64,000 nucleotides of DNA from Phaeovulum veldkampii DSM 11550 (lineage in GTDB: Bacteria; Pseudomonadota; Alphaproteobacteria; Rhodobacterales; Rhodobacteraceae): contig NZ_PZKF01000013.1 of the NCBI RefSeq assembly GCF_003034995.1, positions 1-64,000 on the forward strand, read 5' to 3'. The translations under genes were made by a program, and so were the position numbers. Below, piece after piece: positions 1 to 6,048 of this stretch. The notes under the pieces are model-generated. The model had not been told where the DNA came from. It saw only the letters and a program-made list of their open reading frames with translations, and made no database searches. The number at the start of each line of letters is the position of its first letter. Position 1 is the first letter of the stretch.

Positions 1-29
1 CTAGGATATGGCAGCGGTGGGTGCACATG

Positions 30-148
30 GCAAGCGCCTGATGAGGTCGACGACGGCCCAACCTTGAAGGAGCAGACGAATGCGAAAGAGCCGTGTCACC
101 GAGGCGCAGATTATCGGGATGCTCAAGGAGCAGGAAGCAGGCATGCCG
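30..148 (+). mobile_element. IS3-type element, 5' fragment with the start of orfA
   Basis: From the ATG at 80, 23 codons read as the N-terminus of an IS3-family OrfA (helix-turn-helix protein): it begins MRKSRVTEAQIIGML and continues KEQEAGMP. After about 148 the reading frame loses all resemblance to OrfA, where the rest of the helix-turn-helix would be expected. Only about 50 bases of possible left end remain upstream. This is a dead remnant; the position of its left boundary is a guess. Confidence 0.6.
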
Positions 149-216
149 CGTGACTTCCCGAGACGACGGTCCAGACCTGCCCTCGCCATGGTCACTCGGA
201 CCAGTGGCGTTCCCAT

Positions 217-660
217 GGCTCGGTTCACCTGATCCGGCATTCGATGAATTTCTGCAGTTGGAAGGACCGCAAGGCCGCGGCCGCCGATCTGCGCCCGATT
301 TACGAGGCCCCGACCGCCGAGGAGGCCGCCCGCCAACTGGACGCGTTCGAAGATAAATGGGGCGGGAAATACCCATCCATCGCCCCGGCCTGACGCCGGG
401 CATGGGCCGAGGTCACCCCGTTCTATGCCTTCAGCGCCGCGATCCGGAAGATCATCTATACGACCAACGCCGTGGAGTCGCTGAACCGGGTGCTGCGGAA
501 AACGCTGAAGACCAAGGGCTCGTTCCCGACCGAGGAGGCCGCCACGAAGCTGATCTTCCTGGCCATCCGCAACTTCGAAAAGGGCGGCCGCGCCGTCCGG
601 GAATGGGTTGCGGCCCGCAATCAGCTGGCCATAATGTTCGCCGGGCGCTTCGACGCCTGA
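217..660 (+). pseudogene. IS256-family transposase, 3' fragment with in-frame stop
   Basis: The frame ending with the TGA at 658-660 encodes the last ~145 residues of an IS256-type mutator transposase. Recognisable blocks are VHLIRHSMNF, SWKDRKA, IIYTTNAVESLNRVLRK, GSFPTEEAATKL and RNFEKGG, then a C-terminus ending GRFDA. The first ~250 residues, with most of the catalytic core, are missing. A TGA at 391-393 interrupts the frame in the block KYPSIAPA-stop-RRAW, where family members as I recall them carry Trp (TGG), so this looks like a point nonsense mutation. Bases to about 716, containing AGATACACAGAGG and then GACACTCCCC, look like the element's right end. It cannot encode an active transposase. 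Confidence 0.8.
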
Positions 661-721
661 CCGTATCTGAAAACCGCGTGGGCCCGATCAGATACACAGA
701 GGTTCAGACACTCCCCGAAGA

Positions 722-959
722 AGGCGCTGTTTTCGCTGTCCGGGATCACCACCGGCACGACCCGGACCTTCACGCAGCCCAACACCTCCAGCGAGTTGGC
801 GATCCTGACAGGCACACAGACCTTCTCCGGCAACAAGACGTTCTCCAGAACGCTGACGGCCTCGGGCACGGGCACGGTGTCGGCTGCCTCAGCCAGCATC
901 GGCACGGCAACGACGACCGCCACCTATGGCATGGGCACCGGCGCCACGACCACCGGTGC
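722..959 (+). pseudogene. Phage tail-fibre-like repeat fragment
   Basis: One open frame here encodes a Thr/Gly/Ser-rich low-complexity stretch with blocks such as LSGITTGTTRTFTQPN, GTQTFSGNKTFS, ATTTATYGMG and TGATTTGA. This is the kind of repeat found in tail-fibre or other phage structural proteins of Rhodobacteraceae prophages. It has no start codon of its own that makes sense, no complete domain, and is bounded on the left by the IS256 end and on the right by the IS110 fragment. I read it as a prophage relic. The family assignment rests on composition and remembered motifs only. Confidence 0.5.
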
Positions 960-1405
960 CAGGCTCCAGATGGGCAGCAGCTCGGCGATCCGGCCGGTCA
1001 AGCGCTCGACCCGGGCCTCGGCGTCGGTCACCGCATGGATGTAATCCTGCAGCACGATCTGCTGGGCGGGATGCGTGAACCGCACCGTCGTGAGCCAGCG
1101 CCTGAAGGCCTTTGTCCACCCCTTCTTCCCGGGATAGACCCGACTGTGCCGCAGCAAAAACCCCTGCAGATGCGGGCGCGCCTTGCCCGCGACCCGGACC
1201 GCTGTCGCTCGTGCCCGGACCAGATCGCGCATCGCCTGCAGAGCGCCGCATCCGGCACCCAGACCGCCGTCAGTTCTCCAGCCCGACGCCGCTTTGCCAA
1301 CATCACCGCATCGCGGCGGTCGGCCTTCACCCGGTCGCCCGCCTTCACCGGGATCAACAAAGGGGCCACGACGATGCAGTCATGCCCCATCTCGACCAAC
1401 TGGCG
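945..1405 (-). pseudogene. IS110-family transposase fragment, frameshifted
   Basis: The minus strand carries two adjoining blocks of an IS110-type transposase in different frames. The first (about 1405 down to 1245) contains IHRQLVEMGHDCIVVAP, PVKAGDRVK and DRRDAVMLAK, then VWVPDAA. The second (about 1232 down to 949) contains MRDLVRARATAVRVAGKAR, HSRVYPGKKGWTKAF and TVRFTHPAQQIVLQDYIH. The frame changes at about 1234-1245, which looks like a small indel. The N-terminal catalytic motif region and the C-terminal domain are both missing. It is a decayed fragment facing away from the tRNA gene. Confidence 0.75.
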
Positions 1406-1495
1406 ATGGATACAGCCAAAATGGAGTGTATGAAACTCCAGAATTCTCATTCCCCTTCAAGTTCTTAGGGGGATTTTCGGGTCTGAAGAGTGAAA
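1406..1495. other. Spacer between IS remnants and tRNA-Thr
   Basis: I see no gene here. It lies directly beyond the tRNA 3' end, where integrases commonly recombine, but I find no copy of the tRNA 3' end elsewhere in the first 1.5 kb that would mark an attachment-site duplication. Confidence 0.4.
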
Positions 1496-1570
<75 letters not shown>

Positions 1571-1671
1571 GCCGAACCGGCCTTGCGACCGTGGCGGGGA
1601 TTTAGACGCAAACTTCGGACCGTGCAAGCGCAATCTGGACGCTTTTGCGCAACCGCGCTACAGAAGGCGGC

Positions 1672-1878
1672 ATGGACCGGACCCCCACCCCAAAAGACTA
1701 CAGGACCGCAGCGCCCGACAGTCGCGAGGCGCGGCTTGCAGAGGCGTTGCGGGCCAATCTGGCGCGGCGCAAGGCGCTGGCGCGGGCCGTGCAGGCGCGC
1801 GCGGCAGGGGCGGCGGACGATGCGAAAGACGAGACAAACGGGCCGGACGCCACCGGCGGGGTTACGGGCAAGGAATAG
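1672..1878 (+). CDS. Small charged hypothetical protein upstream of murA
   Basis: A 68-residue protein rich in Ala, Arg, Asp and Glu, with no cysteine or membrane segment. It begins MDRTPTPKDYRTAAPDSREA and has a helix-forming middle (LAEALRANLARRKALARAVQAR). I chose the ATG at 1672 because GAAGGCGG precedes it; an in-frame ATG at 1645 is also open but has no such site. It ends nine bases before murA, so the two are probably cotranscribed. I recall short proteins of this kind before murA in related bacteria, but I do not know its function. Confidence 0.7.
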   Translation: MDRTPTPKDYRTAAPDSREARLAEALRANLARRKALARAVQARAAGAADDAKDETNGPDATGGVTGKE

Positions 1879-1887
1879 GGCAGGCAT

Positions 1888-3156
1888 ATGGATTCGATCA
1901 TCGTCAGAGGCGGCTCGGAGCTTCGGGGGCAAATCCCGATCGCGGGCGCCAAGAACGCCTGCCTGGCGCTGATGCCCGCCACGCTTCTGTCGGACGAGCC
2001 GCTGACGCTGACCAATGCGCCGCGACTGTCGGATATCCGCACCATGACCCAGCTTCTGGGCAGCCTGGGCGCCGAGGTGGCCAGCCTGCAAGGCGGGCAG
2101 GTGCTGGCGCTGTCGTCCCATGCGATCACCAACCATCGCGCCGATTATGACATCGTGCGCAAGATGCGCGCCTCGATTCTGGTGTTGGGGCCGATGCTGG
2201 CGCGCGATCATCACGCGGTGGTTTCGCTGCCGGGGGGCTGCGCCATTGGCGCGCGGCCCGTTGACCTGCACCTCAAGGCGCTGGAGGCGATGGGGGCAGA
2301 ACTGGAACTCCGTGACGGCTATGTGCATGCCAAGGCGCCGGGCGGGCTGAAGGGGGCGGTCGTCGATTTTCCGATCGTCTCGGTCGGTGCCACCGAAAAT
2401 GCGCTGATGGCGGCCACGCTGGCACGGGGCACCACGGTGCTGCAAAACGCCGCGCGGGAGCCGGAAATCGTTGATCTGGCGCGCTGCCTGCGGGCGATGG
2501 GCGCGCAGATCGAGGGCGAGGGCACCGGCACAATCACCATTCAGGGCATTGACCGGCTGCATGGCGCCACCCACCCGGTCGTGACCGACCGGATCGAACT
2601 GGGCACCTACATGCTGGCCCCCGCGATCTGCGGCGGCGAGGTGGAATGTCTGGGCGGGCGCATCGAACTGGTTGGCGCCTTTTGCGAAAAACTCGACGCG
2701 GCGGGAATCTCGGTTGAGGAAACCGCCACCGGCCTCAAGGTCGCCCGCCGCAACGGGCGGGTGAATGCCGTCGATGTCATCACCGAACCGTTCCCCGGCT
2801 TTCCGACCGACCTGCAGGCGCAGATGATGGCGCTGTTGTGCACCGCCGAGGGCACCTCGGTGCTGGAAGAGCGTATCTTTGAAAACCGCTTCATGCACGC
2901 CCCCGAACTGATGCGCATGGGCGCGCAGATCGACGTGCATGGCGGCGTGGCCAAGGTTCACGGCGTGGCCCGGCTGCGCGGGGCGCCGGTGATGGCCACC
3001 GACCTGCGCGCCAGCGTCTCGCTGATTCTGGCGGGGCTGGCGGCAGAGGGCGAAACCATCGTGCGCCGCGTCTATCACCTTGACCGCGGCTATGAACGGG
3101 TCGAGGAAAAGCTGTCGGCGGTGGGCGCCACGATCGAAAGGGTATCGGAACAATGA
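1888..3156 (+). CDS. murA: UDP-N-acetylglucosamine 1-carboxyvinyltransferase
   Basis: MurA transfers enolpyruvate from PEP to UDP-GlcNAc in the cytoplasm, the first committed step of peptidoglycan synthesis. The 422-residue length is normal. The substrate-binding Lys22-Asn23 pair sits in [10 protein letters not shown], and the catalytic, fosfomycin-reactive cysteine is Cys118 in [16 protein letters not shown]. The general-base aspartate is probably Asp308 in [10 protein letters not shown]. Having Cys rather than Asp at 118 predicts fosfomycin sensitivity at the enzyme level. It overlaps the next gene by four bases, which suggests translational coupling. Confidence 0.97.
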   Translation: MDSIIVRGGSELRGQIPIAGAKNACLALMPATLLSDEPLTLTNAPRLSDIRTMTQLLGSLGAEVASLQGGQVLALSSHAITNHRADYDIVRKMRASILVLGPMLARDHHAVVSLPGGCAIGARPVDLHLKALEAMGAELELRDGYVHAKAPGGLKGAVVDFPIVSVGATENALMAATLARGTTVLQNAAREPEIVDLARCLRAMGAQIEGEGTGTITIQGIDRLHGATHPVVTDRIELGTYMLAPAICGGEVECLGGRIELVGAFCEKLDAAGISVEETATGLKVARRNGRVNAVDVITEPFPGFPTDLQAQMMALLCTAEGTSVLEERIFENRFMHAPELMRMGAQIDVHGGVAKVHGVARLRGAPVMATDLRASVSLILAGLAAEGETIVRRVYHLDRGYERVEEKLSAVGATIERVSEQ

Positions 3157-3626
3157 CCCGCGATGCGCGCTTCGAGGATGCCGCCGAGGCGCCGCTGGCG
3201 CTGCGCGCCCAGACGCCCGAAGACGTGACGGTTCTGGCGGCTCTTGTTCAGGATGCGGTGCTTTCTGTCACCGAGATCCGCTATGACCGGCGCGGGCGCA
3301 GGCTGGCGCTGTTGCTGAACCGCTTTCGCTGGGAAGACCGGGCCGAAGAGGAGGGGCGCCCCTATGAACGGGTGCGCGCGCTGCTGGTCGTGTCGGATGT
3401 GACCGGCGTGGCCAGCCTCGGGCTGGACCGGCGCGACGCCGACACGGTGCTGTCGATCCTCGATCTGGCGTGGGAGCCGGGCAGCGACGGCACCGGGCGC
3501 GTGGTGATCACGCTGGCGGGCGATGGCGCGATCGCAGCCTCGGTCGAATGTCTGGGCATCGACCTGCGCGATGTGACACGCCCCTACCGGGCGGTGTCGG
3601 GTAAAAGGCCCGTCCATCCGGGCTGA
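3153..3626 (+). CDS. DUF2948 family protein
   Basis: A 157-residue soluble protein matching the alphaproteobacterial DUF2948 family as I recall it. Recognisable parts are [20 protein letters not shown], the RWEDR block and the C-terminal [16 protein letters not shown]. It starts at ATGA overlapping the murA stop. In several alphaproteobacteria this gene lies between murA and hisD; here no hisD follows, so the usual gene order is broken after it. The function is unknown. The conserved position suggests a housekeeping role, but nothing in the sequence shows a catalytic site. Confidence 0.8.
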   Translation: MTRDARFEDAAEAPLALRAQTPEDVTVLAALVQDAVLSVTEIRYDRRGRRLALLLNRFRWEDRAEEEGRPYERVRALLVVSDVTGVASLGLDRRDADTVLSILDLAWEPGSDGTGRVVITLAGDGAIAASVECLGIDLRDVTRPYRAVSGKRPVHPG

Positions 3627-3693
3627 AATGCTGTAAGTATACGGGAAAGCCCGCGCCAGTTGGCCGGGTGCAATTTGGGGAAGGCTTGGGGAT

Positions 3694-4197
3694 ATGACGG
3701 AAACCGTAGAGCAGGATCTGCCCGAGGCAGAAGAGCTGTGCCCGCGCTCGGCGCTGGGGCGGCTGTTTGATGGGGCGCTTCTGGTTGATGTGCGCGAACG
3801 CGACGAGGTGGCCGAACTGGCCTTTGCCGAATGCGAGGTGCTGAACATCCCCATGAGCGAGTTTCAGGTGCGCTGGCCCGAAATCCCCGAAGACCGCGAT
3901 GTGGTGATGGCATGCACCATGGGCGAACGCAGCAGGATCGCGACATGGTTCCTGATGCATCAGGGCTATGACCGCGTCGCCAACATGTCCAAGGGGATGG
4001 CCAAATGGCTGGAAAAGGGTTTTCCGGTGACGGGCGATCCGGCCTCTTTCGTGGCCGAAACGGGCTGCGGCTGCGGCCATGATCACGGCGACGACCATGA
4101 TCATGACCATGATCACGACCATGCCGGAGGCGGCTGCTGTGGCGGGGGCGGTCATGGCGGCAGCCATGGCGGCGGGGGCGGCTGCGGCTGCCACTGA
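3694..4197 (+). CDS. Rhodanese-domain protein with His/Cys-rich tail
   Basis: Residues ~18-115 form a single rhodanese domain: LLVDVRERDEVAELAFAE near the start, and the active-site loop CTMGER at 74-79 with catalytic Cys74, the six-residue loop of sulfurtransferases. From residue 125 to the end (167) the protein becomes a low-complexity tail of Gly, His, Asp and Cys, with ten His and six Cys including an HDHDHDHDH run and CC and CGCH motifs. Such tails bind Ni, Zn, Cu or Co in other proteins, so metal storage or delivery is plausible but inferred. There is no signal peptide. A terminator follows at once, and the iron-uptake cluster starts 245 bases later. Confidence 0.85.
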   Translation: MTETVEQDLPEAEELCPRSALGRLFDGALLVDVRERDEVAELAFAECEVLNIPMSEFQVRWPEIPEDRDVVMACTMGERSRIATWFLMHQGYDRVANMSKGMAKWLEKGFPVTGDPASFVAETGCGCGHDHGDDHDHDHDHDHAGGGCCGGGGHGGSHGGGGGCGCH

Positions 4198-4215
4198 CCC
4201 TTCGCGTTTTGCACA

Positions 4216-4250
4216 AACCGCGGGCAGCTTTCCCTTGCCCGCGGTTTTTT
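4216..4250 (+). terminator. Rho-independent terminator after the rhodanese gene
   Basis: A perfect 11-bp stem pairs AACCGCGGGCA (4216-4226) with TGCCCGCGGTT (4236-4246). It has a 9-base loop and runs into a T tract (six T at 4245-4250). It separates the rhodanese gene from the iron cluster. Confidence 0.9.
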
Positions 4251-4442
4251 CTTGCAATCTGTCGGCGCAATGTTCCGGTTTTCCCTGCTTTGGGCGCGGC
4301 GGGTCAGAATGTCGCGGCAGGCGTTTCTTGATCAAATAAGTCGGGTAAGTCACATTGACCCTGTTGCGGCACGGTCCAAGCCTACAGCCAGGGCGTCGCG
4401 CGCAAGTGACCGGGCAGACCTGCCCTAACCGACGAGGACCGC
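4251..4442 (+). promoter_or_regulatory. Probable promoter region of the iron cluster
   Basis: This region lies between a strong terminator and the first gene of the cluster, so the cluster promoter should be here. It contains TTGATCAA at 4329-4336 followed by two direct copies of TAAGTC (4337-4342 and 4346-4351), nine bases apart, and TTGACC at 4355-4360. I see no convincing -10 hexamer and no match to FNR, Irr or RirA boxes as I remember them. The repeat is a candidate regulator site only. Confidence 0.35.
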
Positions 4443-4778
4443 ATGAAACCGACCCTTCCCCTGGCATTCCGCACCCTGACCCTGGCCCCGATCATGGCTG
4501 CAAGCTTGTGCAGCGCGTCCTTTGCCCATACCCCGCTGTGCGCTTGCTACGGCAATGGCGACGGAACCGTTCTGTGCGAGGGCGGCTTTTCCGATGGCGC
4601 CTCGGCTGCGGGCATTGCGATGAAAGTTGTTGACGGCACCGGCAACGCGATTGTTGACGGCAAGATGGATAGCAACAGCGAATTTGAATTTACCGCGCCC
4701 GAAGGCCCCTATTCGGTGGTGTTCGAGGGTGGCGAGGGCCATCAGATCGTGATCCCCTCCACTGACATCGCGCAATAA
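4443..4778 (+). CDS. Small exported protein, possible metal-binding, iron cluster
   Basis: A 111-residue protein with a Sec signal peptide ending near SASFA. The mature N-terminus would begin HTPLCACYGNGDGTVLC, giving one His and three Cys close together. The rest resembles a small carboxypeptidase-regulatory-like beta domain: MKVVDGTGNAIVDGKM and APEGPYSVVFEGG, where such domains bind surface ligands or act as scaffold. It is followed after 10 bases by a DUF4198 gene and then feoAB. The pair recalls the accessory NikL/NikK proteins of some nickel ECF transporters, so periplasmic metal capture is a reasonable guess. Here the neighbours point to ferrous iron. Confidence 0.65.
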   Translation: MKPTLPLAFRTLTLAPIMAASLCSASFAHTPLCACYGNGDGTVLCEGGFSDGASAAGIAMKVVDGTGNAIVDGKMDSNSEFEFTAPEGPYSVVFEGGEGHQIVIPSTDIAQ

Positions 4779-4788
4779 GGGGGCCAGG

Positions 4789-5574
4789 ATGACTCGTTTC
4801 CCCCTTGCCGCGCTGATCGCATTGATGCTGGCCACCCCCGCGGCGGCGCATTTTCAATTGATCTACAACCCGGACAGCAATCTGGAAAAGCCCGCCGATC
4901 TGCCCTTCAAGCTGATCTTTTGGCACCCGATGGAAAACGGTCATGCCATGGACATGGGTCAGCCCGAGTCGTTCTTTTACGTCTTCAAGGGCGAAAAGAC
5001 CGACCTGACCGGCGCGCTGACCCCTTTCACCTTCAAGGGTGCAGGCAACGAGGCGCTGGGCTTTGAGGCGGTGGTCCCGGTCAAGCGCAACGGCGACTAT
5101 CTTCTGGGCCTGATCCCCGCGCCCTATTATGAGGCGTCAGAGGATATATTCATCCAACAGATCACCAAGACCTACCTGAACAAGGGCGGCATCCCGACTG
5201 GCTGGGATCAGGCGCTTGGCCTGCCCGTGGAAATCGTGCCGCTGAACAAGCCCACGAACATCATCGCGGGGTCTACCTTCTCGGGGCAGTTGCTGTCCGA
5301 TGGGCAACCGGTGGCTGGGGCAGAAATCGAGATCGAATATCTGGCCGCCGCGCCGGACATGGCCACCAACACGGCAGGCCCTGCCACGGTGTCGCCCATG
5401 CCGGGCGGGGCGATCGTGGCGGTGACCGATGCCGACGGCGTCTTTACCTTCGGCATCCCGCGCGCGGGTTTCTGGGGTTTTGCCGCGCTGGGCGTCGGCC
5501 CCGACACCGAACACGAGGGCAAGGAACTGAGTCAGGATGCGGTCATCTGGGTCCGCGCCTACGATCTTAACTGA
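4789..5574 (+). CDS. DUF4198 family periplasmic protein
   Basis: A 261-residue protein with a clear signal peptide (cleavage near TPAAA-HFQLIY). The mature protein starts with His, as DUF4198 proteins often do, and continues with HPMENGHAMDMGQPESFF, which has several possible His/Met metal ligands. The C-terminal half contains the beta-sandwich stretch SGQLLSDGQPVAGAEIEI and GVFTFGIPRAGFWGF. DUF4198 members include NikK-type accessory proteins of nickel and cobalt uptake. Its place directly before feoA suggests it binds or presents iron in the periplasm. That role is inferred from context. Confidence 0.8.
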   Translation: MTRFPLAALIALMLATPAAAHFQLIYNPDSNLEKPADLPFKLIFWHPMENGHAMDMGQPESFFYVFKGEKTDLTGALTPFTFKGAGNEALGFEAVVPVKRNGDYLLGLIPAPYYEASEDIFIQQITKTYLNKGGIPTGWDQALGLPVEIVPLNKPTNIIAGSTFSGQLLSDGQPVAGAEIEIEYLAAAPDMATNTAGPATVSPMPGGAIVAVTDADGVFTFGIPRAGFWGFAALGVGPDTEHEGKELSQDAVIWVRAYDLN

Positions 5575-5585
5575 GAACCGGGGCA

Positions 5586-5599
5586 GCCCCGCAAGGGGC
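5586..5599 (+). other. Intercistronic hairpin before feoA
   Basis: GCCCC (5586-5590) pairs with GGGGC (5595-5599) around a GCAA tetraloop of the GNRA type. No T tract follows, so it is unlikely to be a terminator; it may stabilise or mark a processing point in the transcript between the DUF4198 gene and feoA. Confidence 0.4.
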
Positions 5600-5637
5600 G
5601 CCCCTCGGCCAACCCGGCCCCACGGCAGGAGAGTGAC

Positions 5638-6048
5638 ATGAAGCGCGGATTTTTTGCTGAACGGGGCTGGGGTGGCGGCTGGGGGCGTGGCTGGCGGGCG
5701 CGGCGGGGCGGGGGGCATGGCGCCTGTACGCCGCAGCATCTGTGCCTTGACGATCCGCATCTGTCGCAGGGCGGCGCCCCCCGCCCGATGCCCGGCTGTG
5801 GCACCTGCCACGCCGGTCACAGCCTGAACGACACCCGCCCCGGCACCACCTGTCGCATCCGCCGGCTGTGCGGCTGCGGCGCGGTGCGCCAGCGGCTGCT
5901 GGATCTGGGAATGCAGCCCGACCGCGAGATTACCGTGATCCGGGCCGCCCCGCTGCGCGACCCGATCGAGGTCCGGGTGGGCGACACCTTCATCGTGCTG
6001 CGCCGCCGCGAGGCGGCACAGGTGGAGGTCGAGATTGAACACGCCTGA
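5638..6048 (+). CDS. feoA: FeoA-domain protein with Gly/Arg- and Cys-rich N-terminal extension
   Basis: Residues ~62-134 are a FeoA (SH3-like) domain: SLNDTRPGTTCRIRRL, RQRLLDLGMQPDREITVI and PIEVRVGDTFIVLRR. FeoA normally has about 75-85 residues and supports FeoB. Here the first ~60 residues are extra: a Trp/Gly/Arg-rich start (ERGWGGGWGRGW) and then Cys30, Cys36, Cys54, Cys57 and several His, with more Cys at 72, 78 and 80. The 5638 start has a good AGGAGAG site just upstream; the alternative ATG at 5788 has none. The extension could bind metal, but that is inferred. It overlaps feoB by 14 bases. Confidence 0.85.
   Translation: MKRGFFAERGWGGGWGRGWRARRGGGHGACTPQHLCLDDPHLSQGGAPRPMPGCGTCHAGHSLNDTRPGTTCRIRRLCGCGAVRQRLLDLGMQPDREITVIRAAPLRDPIEVRVGDTFIVLRRREAAQVEVEIEHA

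Noticed and set aside
4329-4336. FNR box in TTGATCAA before the iron cluster
   Set aside because: FNR sites need TTGAT and ATCAA separated by four bases; here there is no spacer and the second half does not fit.
6022-6048. Frameshift between feoA and feoB
   Set aside because: Both frames are intact and a 14-base overlap with a TTG start explains the arrangement.
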